From Pontibacter sp. E15-1 (GTDB lineage Bacteria > Bacteroidota > Bacteroidia > Cytophagales > Hymenobacteraceae), in contig NZ_JAKVIR010000021.1 of NCBI RefSeq assembly GCF_022601975.1, forward strand, positions 52,771 through 116,770: a stretch of DNA of 64,000 bases. Reading direction: 5' to 3'. Positions 1 to 8,434 of this stretch are shown here, one piece after another. The translations under genes were made by a program, and so were the position numbers. Under the pieces are notes generated by a model that was not told where the DNA came from, did no database searches, and saw nothing but the letters and a program-made list of their open reading frames with translations. The first letter of the stretch is position 1, and each line of letters begins with the position of its first letter.

Positions 1-55
1 GCCCCCCCCCCAACACCGGCCACACCTCCCCTTTTTTCTCTCCGGTGGGGGGGGC
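1..55. repeat. imperfect C/G-rich inverted repeat at window edge
   Basis: Bases 14-19 (CACCGG) pair with 42-47 (CCGGTG), and the C-run at 1-10 pairs with the G-run at 48-55 after a small bulge. The loop is pyrimidine-rich. It may be a terminator-like hairpin of a gene to the left of the window, but there is no clear T-tract and the element may be cut by the window edge. Confidence 0.4.
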
Positions 56-62
56 AAAACCC

Positions 63-98
63 AAAGAGGCCCGGCTGCAATCGCAGCCGGGCCTCTTT
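63..98. terminator. strong hairpin terminator
   Basis: A perfect 16-bp stem (63-78 with 83-98) with a 4-base loop. The stem is flanked by A/T-rich ends, so it can work in both directions. It lies just downstream of the minus-strand small gene at 116-349 and of any plus-strand gene entering from the left. Confidence 0.8.
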
Positions 99-115
99 GC
101 TTGTGCCGCACTGAT

Positions 116-349
116 CTATTTAACAATATGGTCCGGCCGCTGGATAATCTGTACAACCACCTCATGCAAGTCACCCTCCCGGTCCTCTAACTTATAGATA
201 ACCATGGGGTTATCAGCATCCAGGATAGATTCTATTTCGATTACCCGGTGGCCATCCTCCAGCCTGTGCTCTAAATTCGGGGCAAGTTCTTCTAGCGCCT
301 GTGCAAAAGTGACTTCAAGTTTACTGGGGTTGTAATGCGTTGTCCTCAT
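116..349 (-). CDS. small hypothetical protein (77 aa)
   Basis: A short acidic soluble protein with no signal peptide or membrane segment. I chose the ATG at 349; the longer frame to 370 would need a TTG. The C-terminal half (ESILDADNPMVIYKLEDREG, then HEVVVQIIQRPDH) alternates hydrophobic and charged residues like a small beta-sheet domain. I do not recognise a family. A strong terminator follows immediately, and its upstream region is AT-rich. That the frame ends neatly before the terminator supports a real gene. Confidence 0.55.
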   Translation of the reverse strand: MRTTHYNPSKLEVTFAQALEELAPNLEHRLEDGHRVIEIESILDADNPMVIYKLEDREGDLHEVVVQIIQRPDHIVK

Positions 350-655
350 ACTGTTTTTATTTAATAACAATCGCCTGAAAGAGCGTATGTAAGTGTTCTG
401 AATGTAAAAGTTCTATTTATTTCCCCTTAGGTATACCCATGTATACAGCTATTGTTTCATGGAAAAGGCAAATACCCAATAAATGGTGAGCTTTATGTTA
501 TTTTGAGTGGGGATATTTTAAAACGAGGTATGATGTATGAAAAAAAACATCAGTATAGTATAATTAAAAAGTACGGCAGCATAAACCCGAGCAGATTAAA
601 TCCGTTAAACAGGGCAGAAGTTGACACAGTGCAGTAGCAACATAAACCTGAATAC

Positions 656-1051
656 ATGAAACGAAATATACTCTTCCTCTTCCTGCTTTTGCCCGGCATG
701 GCGAGTTATGCCCAACACTTACACGTGACCGATGACAGCCTGGACAAAATTGTGCTGGCTGTGGCGCTGGATGGCTCTGCCATGGCTAATATAGAAATGA
801 AAAAAGAACTGGCACTCAGCGAGAACCAGTATGAAATGGTAGAACGCCTGAATGCTGACCGCTATCAGAAAATGCTTGCCGCTGAACAGCTTTACGCTGC
901 CAACGCGCCGGAGCGCTCCAAGACGCTTCAAAACATTGTGAAGGAGAGAGACCAGGTGTTGCGTGAAATCCTCAGTGAACAGCAGATGCGCCATCTCTTG
1001 GACCTGGAAGGCCGGTTTAACGTGCAGTTCGTGTCTGAGATTAAGGACTAA
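656..1051 (+). CDS. secreted helical protein, Spy/CpxP-like (LTxxQ type)
   Basis: 131 aa. Residues 1-19 form a signal peptide with likely cleavage after SYAQ. The rest is predicted helical: a segment around residues 48-75 (ELALSENQYEMVERLN) and a second helix around 90-120 (VKERDQVLREILSEQQMRHL). The pattern 'L-S-x-x-Q' with a second 'L-S-x-x-Q' resembles periplasmic Spy/CpxP-type proteins, which bind unfolded proteins or metals. The match is at motif level only. It ends at a perfect hairpin (1072-1106) shared with the convergent lipoprotein gene. A hypothetical secreted protein is the safe reading. Confidence 0.6.
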   Translation: MKRNILFLFLLLPGMASYAQHLHVTDDSLDKIVLAVALDGSAMANIEMKKELALSENQYEMVERLNADRYQKMLAAEQLYAANAPERSKTLQNIVKERDQVLREILSEQQMRHLLDLEGRFNVQFVSEIKD

Positions 1052-1071
1052 CACACCATAAGTGCAAGTGA

Positions 1072-1106
1072 CGCAGCAAAGCCCGATTCAGTCGGGCTTT
1101 GCTGCG
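1072..1106. terminator. bidirectional terminator
   Basis: A perfect 15-bp stem (1072-1086 with 1092-1106) with a 5-base loop between two convergent genes. It includes the stop codon (1088-1090) and the last codons of the minus-strand lipoprotein gene. Confidence 0.8.
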
Positions 1107-1489
1107 TTATACGGCTGGTGATACGTTACCTCCGATACCTTTCCGAGCGCGTTGATGCGTACCTCCACACGGTTTGCATCCGACATGCGGGAGCGGTCCT
1201 TGCACTGTGCGCCGGGTTCGAGGTAGTAGTAATAGATGCGCTGGTTTCGTTCCAACAGCTCTTCACTATCCGGCTTCCCGAGCAAATTGCGCAGCACGTA
1301 CTCTTTCTTGCCATAAAGCTCTTTCCTGATTTTCTCAAAAGCCCCGACCAGTTCACTGCGCTTCCCTTCGCAGGCATACGTGTCAGCTTTCCAGCCCTCA
1401 CTGTCGAAGTCTCTCAAACCCTCGGGGGTAGTGCAGGATGCGAGCAGCGCCAAAGTCAGCACCGGCACAAATAGAATACGCTTATACAT
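1088..1489 (-). CDS. small lipoprotein, possibly BamE/SmpA-like fold
   Basis: 133 aa from the ATG at 1489. An upstream in-frame start at 1540 would put residues before the signal peptide and is less likely. The N-terminus MYKRILFVPVLTLALLASC is a classic lipoprotein signal with Cys19 as the lipidated residue. The mature part has LRNLLGKPDSEELL, a Tyr-rich strand, then VEVRINALGKVSEVTY. This helix-'LGxP'-strand-strand pattern resembles SmpA/BamE-type domains, but similarity is by pattern only. The last codons sit inside the terminator hairpin. Function unknown. Confidence 0.6.
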   Translation of the reverse strand: MYKRILFVPVLTLALLASCTTPEGLRDFDSEGWKADTYACEGKRSELVGAFEKIRKELYGKKEYVLRNLLGKPDSEELLERNQRIYYYYLEPGAQCKDRSRMSDANRVEVRINALGKVSEVTYHQPYNAAKPD

Positions 1490-1753
1490 ATCAGTTACGT
1501 CTAGAGTCTCAAAGTTGCAGCTTGAATCGGTGACACACAAGTTATAGCGTGAAAATCAGGTGCCGCTGTGGGTATGTTGCTCTGCGCTAGAGGTATAAAC
1601 GGTGATAAAATACACCGCAAGGCTATGTATAACTCGATTTAAACCTCTCCAAGCCATTTATTTGCAGTATCTTTCGGCAAGCCCGGAACAATTTAGACGG
1701 CTGTGCCTGTTGCTTACTTGAAAACATACAACTGAAGCCAAAAATAAAGATAT

Positions 1754-2575
1754 ATGCTTAGAGTAACCCTAACGTCGCTAGCCCTCGGCCTGTTATCGTT
1801 TACCTCTCCACATTCAAGCGCTGTTGACGCAGCCGCCCCAGTAACCGTTTCCGATGTCAGCACTGCCATCGCTGTAAACGCCTCAGCGCTTTCTTTCTCT
1901 GAGAAAGAAGCCGCCTTCGACGATCACATTCTGGACATCTACAACGAGACCAATCTCAAACAAAAAGGCCTTTCTTTTGAGGTCTTCAAAAACGGGGTGG
2001 TGGGTTTCCAGAACTTCAAGCGGCAGCACCTTAACGCCTCCGACAAATCCATCCTGACCGTGATCGATTTTACGAAGTCAAGCCGGGACAAGCGCCTGTG
2101 GATTATAGACCTTAAATCAAAGAAATTGCTTTTCAACACGCTGGTGGCTCATGGCCGCAATACGGGTGAAGACAAAGCCGTGAAATTCTCGAACCAGCCC
2201 AACTCTTATATGAGCAGTCTTGGCTTTTACCTGACTGATGCCACCTACTTCGGGAAGCATGGCCTGTCGCTGCGCCTCAATGGTATGGATGGCAAGTATA
2301 ACTCCAATGCCATGGCGCGCGCTATCGTGATGCATGGGGCCGATTATGCCACCTCTGATTTTGTGAAGCGGTATGGCCGCCTCGGCCGTAGCCTCGGATG
2401 CCCGGCAGTGCCGCAGGAGTTCTCCAAGGAGATCATCACCGCGATCAAAGACAAGACAGTTATCTACATCCACGGCAATGACAGCCGCTATACCTCCGAT
2501 TATCTTAATCCGAAGCAGGCAGTGGAGACGTTTGCCCTGGAACATTCTGCTGCTGCAACTATGGCGGCCATCTAA
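1754..2575 (+). CDS. murein L,D-transpeptidase catalytic domain protein (YkuD_2 type)
   Basis: 273 aa with an N-terminal signal peptide (about residues 1-24). The catalytic region spans about 100-240. It has a strand WIIDLKSKKLLFNTLVAHG, His194 in VMHGADY, and the nucleophile Cys216 in GRSLGCPAVP. This is the HxG...SxGC arrangement of YkuD-like enzymes, in the variant annotated as 'murein L,D-transpeptidase catalytic domain family'. Such proteins act on peptidoglycan peptides in the periplasm. The gene stands alone and ends before a 22-bp hairpin. I am confident of the family; the exact reaction (cross-linking or lipoprotein attachment) cannot be told. Confidence 0.85.
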   Translation: MLRVTLTSLALGLLSFTSPHSSAVDAAAPVTVSDVSTAIAVNASALSFSEKEAAFDDHILDIYNETNLKQKGLSFEVFKNGVVGFQNFKRQHLNASDKSILTVIDFTKSSRDKRLWIIDLKSKKLLFNTLVAHGRNTGEDKAVKFSNQPNSYMSSLGFYLTDATYFGKHGLSLRLNGMDGKYNSNAMARAIVMHGADYATSDFVKRYGRLGRSLGCPAVPQEFSKEIITAIKDKTVIYIHGNDSRYTSDYLNPKQAVETFALEHSAAATMAAI

Positions 2576-2642
2576 CACTTCGGCCTGCCACCTCGCGCAT
2601 CATAGATGATGCAAAGCCCGACGGGTATAAATTTTATAGGCA

Positions 2643-2692
2643 TATAAACAGCGCGCCCCTGCATGAATCCATGCAGGGGCGCGCTGTTTATA
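2643..2692. terminator. bidirectional terminator, 22-bp stem
   Basis: Perfect inverted repeat 2643-2664 with 2671-2692, loop GAATCC, A/T-rich at both ends. It serves the L,D-transpeptidase gene on the plus strand and the small membrane protein on the minus strand. Confidence 0.85.
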
Positions 2693-2709
2693 TAGGCTGT
2701 GCTTGCTCG

Positions 2710-2907
2710 TTAAACGGTATCCTTGATAGTCTTGACGAGATTGATGCCGGCGAAGAAAAAGATCAGCCCGACAACAAAAGGAACGGCAGAGGTAAACTTA
2801 CCCACCATGGCACCGTCACCTCCCATCACAAAGGCATATGCTCCCCAAATGATGCCTACGATCCCCAGGATGACCAGTATGGCTCCGAATATTCGCTTCA
2901 TATTCAT
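2710..2907 (-). CDS. small two-helix membrane protein
   Basis: 65 aa. Two hydrophobic segments are visible: about residues 5-28 (IFGAILVILGIVGIIWGAYA) and about 40-58 (SAVPFVVGLIFFFAGINLV), with a short Gly-rich loop between. There is no catalytic motif. Such short proteins are common in Bacteroidota and usually annotated as hypothetical membrane proteins. The start could be Met1 or Met3 (2901). It is followed on its own strand by the 22-bp hairpin terminator. Confidence 0.65.
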   Translation of the reverse strand: MNMKRIFGAILVILGIVGIIWGAYAFVMGGDGAMVGKFTSAVPFVVGLIFFFAGINLVKTIKDTV

Positions 2908-3189
2908 ATCTTTCAGATTTATATATACTACAAAATGCCTACTCAGGCAGTTAATTTTATCTTCTTACGGGAAAGTGCTTAAAAGGTGATAATAGCATCG
3001 GTTTAACAGCCACAGAGGCAAAATTCAGTGCATCTGTTTTGTTTTTCCGATGCCTTTGTAACAGCAGGCGCGCGCCAATCGCGTTCCCGAAAAATAGCGC
3101 AACCACTCCCGATAGTGTGCCGTTCACATGTTACCAAAGCTGCTGTATACCGGCGGGCGCGGGAAAACACCACTTAAACAAATACGCCA

Positions 3190-3999
3190 ATGAGAGGAGT
3201 GATAAAATTTATTGTAGCCCTGCTGCTAGCGGCTGTGTCGCTTGTCACGTACTGGTGCAACACCCAGGAGAATGAATTCACCGGAGAGTCGCAGCACGTG
3301 GACATGACCGTGGACCAGGAGATCGCCCTTGGGCTACAGGCCGCACCGCAAATGGCTGAGCAGTATGGCGGGCTCCACGCGGATCGGGAAGCTGCGCAGT
3401 CGGTGAAGGCTATCGGACAGAAGCTCGTGCAAAACACCAAAGCTGGCACGACCCCCTATACCTTCGACTTCCATCTGCTGGCAGACGAGCAAACGGTAAA
3501 CGCTTTTGCCTTGCCCGGCGGACAAATATTCATCACGGCAGGCTTGTTGAAACGGCTGAGCTCTGAGGGGCAACTCGCCGGGGTGCTGGCGCATGAGATC
3601 GGGCATGTGGTGGCCCGCCACTCTGCGCAGCAACTGGCTAAGGCCAAGCTTACGCAGGGCCTCACAGGTGCCGCCGCCATTGCTACCTACGACCCGGAGA
3701 ACCCTGCCAGCAGGGGAGGGGCAGTGGCCGCTGCCATGGTGGGCAAGCTGCTGACCATGCGCTATGGCCGGGATGATGAATTGGAGTCGGATAAGCTGGC
3801 GGTGCAATTGACGGGAGCCTCCGGCTATGACCCCAGGGCCATGATTGAAGTGATGCGCATCCTGGAGCAGGCAAGCGGTGGGGCAGGCGGACCTGAGTTT
3901 ATGCAAACGCACCCCAATCCGGGCAACCGCATCGCGGAAATAGAGCGGGCCATTCAGGAAACCTATCCAAACGGTGTTCCGGAAGGCCTGCAGCAGTAA
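3190..3999 (+). CDS. M48 family zinc metalloprotease
   Basis: 269 aa. A hydrophobic N-terminus (about residues 5-22) serves as signal peptide or anchor; Cys23 (TYWC) is a poor lipobox. The zinc site is H135-E136-x-x-H139 in VLAHEIGHVVARHS, and the third ligand is probably the Glu in DDELESDKLAV. The C-terminal THPNPGNRIAEIERAI is typical of the YfgC/LoiP-like periplasmic branch, which takes part in outer-membrane protein quality control. A second M48 protein of the same branch lies at 10081-10917. The gene is flanked by intergenic sequence, so it is probably monocistronic. Confidence 0.85.
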   Translation: MRGVIKFIVALLLAAVSLVTYWCNTQENEFTGESQHVDMTVDQEIALGLQAAPQMAEQYGGLHADREAAQSVKAIGQKLVQNTKAGTTPYTFDFHLLADEQTVNAFALPGGQIFITAGLLKRLSSEGQLAGVLAHEIGHVVARHSAQQLAKAKLTQGLTGAAAIATYDPENPASRGGAVAAAMVGKLLTMRYGRDDELESDKLAVQLTGASGYDPRAMIEVMRILEQASGGAGGPEFMQTHPNPGNRIAEIERAIQETYPNGVPEGLQQ

Positions 4000-4135
4000 T
4001 CTGCGGTGGGGGGATAATACTTTCTCCCAAAACGTGCAAGCTACACCCACTTGTAGCGTTAGAGCAGCATACACCGGGCAGGCACTTAATGCTCATTTTA
4101 TCGTATCAAAAACCTGTAATCAGGTATGATCACTC

Positions 4136-5047
4136 ATGGAAAACAAACTGCTCAGCAACTTGCTCTTCGTCATCAACCCTATTGCCGGAGACATTGACAA
4201 AGAAGAACTGGAAGAGGAAATAGTGGTGATGTGTCAGGAGCACGGAATCAAATGTGAAATCTACCGCACCACCGGAGAAAAGGACCAGGAGATGCTGCGG
4301 GCTAAAATAAAGGAAAATGCCTACGACGGTGTGTTTACCGCCGGAGGGGACGGAACCGTCAACCTTGTCGCCTCGCTGCTGATTGGCACAGAGACGCCGC
4401 TGGGCATGATCCCGCTGGGCTCAGGCAATGGGCTCTCCAAGGACCTTGGCATCCCGCAGGACTCTGAAGAGGCGCTTGAACTGATACACCACAACATCAT
4501 CCGCAGCATAGATACACTTACGCTTAATGGCCATCCGTCCATCCACCTCAGCGACCTCGGCTTCAATGCCCTGGTGGTGCAGGGTTTTTGCGAGAGCGGC
4601 ACGCGCGGCCCGGGTTCCTATGCCCGCATCGCCTTGCAGGAGTACCTGAACTACGAGCCCAAAACCTACCGCATCGAGACAGACTCTGAAACGTATGAGG
4701 GCAAGGCCTTTATGGTGACGATCGCCAATGCCAATGCTTTCGGGAGCAATGCCAGTATCAACCCCACCGGCATCCTGAACGACGGGCGCTTCGAGATATG
4801 CCTGATTGAGCCCTTTCCAAAGGCGGCGGGCATCGGCATAATGTATAAGCTGTATACCGACAGTATAGATACCTCCGTTTATTCGCGACGCCTGAGCTGC
4901 AAATCCGCCACCATATACAACCTCGAGAGAGAAATCATGCACATAGACGGCGAGCCAGTTGACCTGGGGGAAGAGGTAAAAGTGGAAATGCACACGAAAA
5001 GCCTGAAGGTTATTTTGCCCCCACATCAAGATGAAGAGTATTTATGA
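4136..5047 (+). CDS. YegS/DAGK-type lipid kinase
   Basis: 303 aa, the usual length. The DAGK catalytic domain is N-terminal: FVINPIAG at residues 11-18, the nucleotide-binding loop GGDGT at 70-74, then GMIPLGSGNGLSKDLGIP, the signature of the YegS/BmrU/LCB5 family. The C-terminal half carries the beta-sandwich ending MHIDGEPVDLGEEVKVEM. These enzymes phosphorylate diacylglycerol or related lipids using ATP; the substrate is not determinable. It overlaps the convergent metallophosphoesterase gene by 6 bases at the 3' ends. Confidence 0.85.
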   Translation: MENKLLSNLLFVINPIAGDIDKEELEEEIVVMCQEHGIKCEIYRTTGEKDQEMLRAKIKENAYDGVFTAGGDGTVNLVASLLIGTETPLGMIPLGSGNGLSKDLGIPQDSEEALELIHHNIIRSIDTLTLNGHPSIHLSDLGFNALVVQGFCESGTRGPGSYARIALQEYLNYEPKTYRIETDSETYEGKAFMVTIANANAFGSNASINPTGILNDGRFEICLIEPFPKAAGIGIMYKLYTDSIDTSVYSRRLSCKSATIYNLEREIMHIDGEPVDLGEEVKVEMHTKSLKVILPPHQDEEYL

Positions 5048-6295
5048 CGGCGAAGGAACCGTGGCCTGTTGAGGGGCGGTTTGCAGGAGGCTGTCTAGCT
5101 TTTTCCGGAACACCACCGTTTCCTGATCGGGCACGGCTGCGGCGAGCGCCTCCATCCATACCTCGCCGTTGCTGTAGTAATTGAGCACAAAAAAGCCCAG
5201 TTCCTCCAGCGTGAAGGTTGCCTTTCCACCCTTTTTCACAAACGCCGTCTTACTGCCAGAGCCACTCACGATGTAATGATTTTGCCGCACCTCAAAATGC
5301 TGCAGGTTATGGTCGTGCCCGGCCACGTAGATGATGTTGCTGTAGCGGTGCATGATGGCCAGCAGTCGCTTGCGCATTTTCTTGTACTTGCGGTGCGACA
5401 TGTCTTCGTAAGCCCCAAAAAATTTGCGGTAAAACGGGTATAGCGACCCAAAAATAGGCAGCGGGATGTAAATGCGCTTGTGCGCCGCGGTGAGCGGGAA
5501 GATATGCTGCTTCATCGTGAATTTGCCGCCATGCAGGGCATTGCTGTACAAAGGGTGGTGGGCGGCCACCAAAACGCGCTGGTGCCTGTTGCGCCGCAGC
5601 AGATCATTGAAGGCGATGAAAAACTCCTCAATGTCGGTATACGGGCAGCCATACTTGCTGCCAAGTGGCTTTTCACCGCGCTGCACAAACCACTGGGTGT
5701 TGATCACGACAAGCAGAAGCCCCTCAGCCAGTTGCAAACTCACGGGCCCCGGACAGCCGTGGCGCGGCAGGTAGCTGTCCTCATCTTGCAGTTTTGCCAA
5801 CACGTATTCTTCCTGGCGCAGCATTTGTTTATACCCCCCCTCTCTGCCTTTCAGCCAGTCGTGGTTGCCACTCAGAAAGATGCCTTTGCCTTGGAAGCTA
5901 TCGATATGCTCCAGCAACAGGTTCAGGCGCGTCTCGGCGACATCGCGCAGCCTGTGGCCCTCCTCGGGCAGACCGATGGGATAGAGGTTGTCGCCCAGGA
6001 AAACGGCTGTGCTGGCGCTCCCTGCCTTTTGCTGCCATTTTTCGAACAGCTGCATCACCGGGTCGCTTCCATCTAATGCAATGGCCCCGATATCTCCCAG
6101 CATGGCCACGGAATGCACCAGTTCAGCCCCTTCTGAGGGGGTATGGCGCTGCCAGCCCAGGTCTGCCAGCTTATAGAATGGCTTGCGGCGGTATTTGCGC
6201 TCCTGTAAGTAACTGAACACAATAAACGCGAAGAGCAGAATGGGGATGATGGTAGCGAAATAGATCAGCATATAGGTCAGAGTAGAGGTGCGCAA
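5042..6295 (-). CDS. membrane-anchored calcineurin-like metallophosphoesterase
   Basis: 417 aa. An N-terminal transmembrane anchor covers about residues 9-29. The phosphoesterase core shows AMLGDIGAI, FLGDNLYPIG, LSGNHDWLKG, VAAHHPLYS and VAGHDHNLQH, in the order of the calcineurin-like superfamily. The first motif is GDIG rather than GDxH, as in purple-acid-phosphatase-like members. Substrate unknown. The start overlaps the end of the upstream LON-domain gene by 19 bases, so the two are probably co-transcribed. The 3' end overlaps the convergent lipid kinase by 6 bases. Confidence 0.8.
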   Translation of the reverse strand: MRTSTLTYMLIYFATIIPILLFAFIVFSYLQERKYRRKPFYKLADLGWQRHTPSEGAELVHSVAMLGDIGAIALDGSDPVMQLFEKWQQKAGSASTAVFLGDNLYPIGLPEEGHRLRDVAETRLNLLLEHIDSFQGKGIFLSGNHDWLKGREGGYKQMLRQEEYVLAKLQDEDSYLPRHGCPGPVSLQLAEGLLLVVINTQWFVQRGEKPLGSKYGCPYTDIEEFFIAFNDLLRRNRHQRVLVAAHHPLYSNALHGGKFTMKQHIFPLTAAHKRIYIPLPIFGSLYPFYRKFFGAYEDMSHRKYKKMRKRLLAIMHRYSNIIYVAGHDHNLQHFEVRQNHYIVSGSGSKTAFVKKGGKATFTLEELGFFVLNYYSNGEVWMEALAAAVPDQETVVFRKKLDSLLQTAPQQATVPSPS

Positions 6296-6927
6296 AAATT
6301 TGGAGGCAGGAGATTTTTGAAATGCCCGTTCAGGCGTACCCTGTCTTTAAGCTGCTCCGTTTGCTGCACCACCGGCAGGGTTTGCTGCAAATGCTGCAGT
6401 ACCAGTTCCTGCCGCGCGGACTCGCGCTTCAGCTGCAACAAGGCGTATTCCTGCTCCAGAGTGAGGCCAAGCTCATGGGCGATGGAGAATATTTTGTAGT
6501 TTTCAGGGAGCTCCACAGACAGCTTGCTAAGGCCAAGCGCCTCATACAGCTCGTGCAGCAAGGCCGTGATGTTTTGTTTCATCACCAAGTCCTCATCATC
6601 GATCTGGGGGACGGTCTCTAGCTCGCCACCGGCATACATCTTTGCCGGAGCTGTTTTATCAAATTGCAGAAGTTTAAACACCTCTATGCCCTCCGTACGG
6701 ATATCTATCTCTCCGCTATCATACTTCTTCTCGATCTGCACGAGTCGCACCTCGGTCCCGTACAGGCCAACCCCATTCTGAATATAGGTAGGGATGCCGA
6801 AGGTGTTCTTGTCTTCCACACAATCCAGCACGAGCTGCCGGTAGCGTGGCTCAAATACGTGCAGGTTCAGTTTCTCGCCCGGAAAAACGACTATGCTCAA
6901 GGGGAAAAGGGGGAGGTATCTAGCCAT
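6277..6927 (-). CDS. LON peptidase substrate-binding (N-terminal) domain protein
   Basis: 216 aa. It begins MARYLPLFPLSIVVFPGEKLNLHVFEPRYRQLV, the standard start of the Lon N-terminal (PUA-like) domain. There is no AAA+ ATPase or Lon Ser-Lys protease domain, so this is the stand-alone form. A helical C-terminal part (EQEYALLQLKRESARQE) follows. Stand-alone LON-N proteins are thought to bind protein substrates, but their job is poorly known. The gene precedes and overlaps the metallophosphoesterase gene. Confidence 0.85.
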   Translation of the reverse strand: MARYLPLFPLSIVVFPGEKLNLHVFEPRYRQLVLDCVEDKNTFGIPTYIQNGVGLYGTEVRLVQIEKKYDSGEIDIRTEGIEVFKLLQFDKTAPAKMYAGGELETVPQIDDEDLVMKQNITALLHELYEALGLSKLSVELPENYKIFSIAHELGLTLEQEYALLQLKRESARQELVLQHLQQTLPVVQQTEQLKDRVRLNGHFKNLLPPNFCAPLL

Positions 6928-7057
6928 ATTCGATAAAGGGTTTTGAAACCTAACAGTGCAAAGCGTTTTTTGTCTTTTTCAGATTGGTGCCAATTTCATC
7001 GCTTACGCACAAAGCACACAAGTGTTAGGAGGTATATCTTTGGCTGGATGACGTGGC

Positions 7058-7087
7058 TTGCTTAATCTTTAGAACTGTTTACCTTTG
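7058..7087 (+). promoter_or_regulatory. Bacteroidota sigma-ABfr-type promoter of mtgA
   Basis: TTG at 7058-7060, a 19-base spacer, then TACCTTTG at 7080-7087. This is an exact match to the Bacteroidetes consensus TTG-N19-21-TAnnTTTG. A start near 7093 would leave a leader of about 19 bases before the ATG at 7112. Confidence 0.65.
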
Positions 7088-7111
7088 CGACCTCGAAGTA
7101 GAGGTGTTAAA

Positions 7112-7846
7112 ATGAGTAAAAAGCGTGTTGGGCTGAAGTTTATCAAAATGCTTGTGGTGAAGCTGGCGCTGAGCCTGTTCCTATTGAGCATCGCCTGGGT
7201 TTTGTTATACCGCTGGGTCGCGCCGCCTGCCACGCTCCATATGCTGAAACGCCGTGCGGAGGCTGGGGCCGCAGCCAAAGAAAACCCGCATATCCGGTAT
7301 GCCTTTGTGCCGCTGGAGGAGATGTCGGATCAGCTGCCGCTGGCCGTTGTCGCCTCAGAGGACCAACGCTTCCCGGTGCACAATGGCTTTGACGTGGATG
7401 CCATTCTGGATGCCGTGAAACGCAACCGCAAAGGCGGCAACATCCGGGGCGGAAGCACCATCAGTCAGCAGGTGGCCAAAAACGTATTTCTGTGGCACGG
7501 CCGTAGCTATTTCCGGAAAGGGGTGGAAGCCTATTTTACCATGCTCGTGGAAGTGCTCTGGGGGAAGGAGCGCATTCTGGAGGTATACCTGAACATTGCC
7601 GAAATGGGAGACGGGATATTTGGGGTGGAGGCTGCCTGCCAGTCGTATTTTAAAAAGCCCGCCAAAGACGTGAACCGGCAGCAGGCCGCCTTGCTCGCCG
7701 CAGTGCTGCCCAACCCTATCAAATACTCGGCTGCAAGGCCCTCCGCCTACGTGCTGAACCGACGCAGGCGCATTGCCAATGCCATGCGCAACCTCGGGGG
7801 CACCACGTATATCCAAGAAATCATACCTGCAAAAGATGAAAAATAA
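7112..7846 (+). CDS. mtgA: monofunctional biosynthetic peptidoglycan transglycosylase
   Basis: 244 aa from the ATG at 7112. A TTG nine codons upstream overlaps the promoter -10 element and is rejected. A transmembrane anchor covers about residues 13-34. The GT51 domain shows ASEDQRFPVHNGFD with catalytic Glu83, then RGGSTISQQVAKN and EVYLNIAEMG, all GT51 signatures. No transpeptidase domain follows, and length matches MtgA. It polymerises lipid II into glycan strands at the outer face of the inner membrane. It overlaps the downstream lipoprotein gene by 11 bases. Confidence 0.9.
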   Translation: MSKKRVGLKFIKMLVVKLALSLFLLSIAWVLLYRWVAPPATLHMLKRRAEAGAAAKENPHIRYAFVPLEEMSDQLPLAVVASEDQRFPVHNGFDVDAILDAVKRNRKGGNIRGGSTISQQVAKNVFLWHGRSYFRKGVEAYFTMLVEVLWGKERILEVYLNIAEMGDGIFGVEAACQSYFKKPAKDVNRQQAALLAAVLPNPIKYSAARPSAYVLNRRRRIANAMRNLGGTTYIQEIIPAKDEK

Positions 7847-8282
7847 GCTGCTGTATGCGCTCCCGTTTCTTGCCGTTGCCTGTGTAAGCCCACGCCAGCC
7901 CTCGCTCGACGCAGACACAAAAGCAGAGGTGCGGCAGGTGCTAACTGAACAGAGCGCATGCTGGAGCAAAGGCGACCTGGAATGTTACATGCAAGGGTAC
8001 TGGAAGTCCGACTCACTCCTTTTTGTCGGCTCCCGTGGCCTTACGTATGGATGGCAACAAACGCTGGAGAACTACCAGCGCAGCTATCCAACGGCCACAG
8101 CCATGGGGCACCTCACCTTTAACCTCAAAGAGATGCGGGAGCTCTCGCCAGAAACAATGCTTGTAGTGGGCAAATGGCATTTGCAGCGCAACGCCGCAGC
8201 CGGTGACCTGGAAGGGCATTTCTCCGTGATATTCCGGAAGTTTACGGAAGGGTGGAAAATCATCGCTGACCATTCCAGCTAA
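7836..8282 (+). CDS. DUF4440/SnoaL-like (NTF2 fold) lipoprotein
   Basis: 148 aa from the ATG at 7836. The frame is open further upstream, but that region would not give a signal peptide. MKNKLLYALPFLAVAC is a lipoprotein signal with Cys16. The mature part has VRQVLTEQSACWSKGDLECYMQGYW, then a Gly-Leu-Thr-Tyr-Gly loop, and ends HFSVIFRKFTEGWKIIADHSS, the layout of DUF4440 proteins in the NTF2-like superfamily. These are often of unknown role. It overlaps mtgA by 11 bases and is probably co-transcribed with it. A 24-bp hairpin follows. Confidence 0.75.
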   Translation: MKNKLLYALPFLAVACVSPRQPSLDADTKAEVRQVLTEQSACWSKGDLECYMQGYWKSDSLLFVGSRGLTYGWQQTLENYQRSYPTATAMGHLTFNLKEMRELSPETMLVVGKWHLQRNAAAGDLEGHFSVIFRKFTEGWKIIADHSS

Positions 8283-8296
8283 AAGGTATAGGGTAT

Positions 8297-8350
8297 AAAT
8301 CAAAAAGGCAGGCGCTGTACAATCATGTACAGCGCCTGCCTTTTTGATTT
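8297..8350. terminator. bidirectional terminator, 24-bp stem
   Basis: Perfect inverted repeat 8297-8320 with 8327-8350, loop AATCAT, with A5 on the left and T5 on the right. It lies between the convergent DUF4440 and tatA genes. Two GGTATA-type motifs sit directly before it. Confidence 0.85.
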
Positions 8351-8434
8351 AGGTTGAATCTCCCGGTTGTAAAGGGCTAATCTCCTTTACAAAATCGGTG
8401 AAATTCAAAGCATTTAACCAGCTATTGTCAGTCG

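Noticed and set aside
452-637. 61-aa plus-strand reading frame (MFHGKGKYPINGELY...)
   Set aside because: AT-rich, no recognisable domain or promoter, and composition typical of spacer; it may be chance. A GGTATACC motif lies just before it.
7085-7111. Upstream TTG start for mtgA
   Set aside because: It overlaps the promoter TACCTTTG box, so it would not be in the mRNA.
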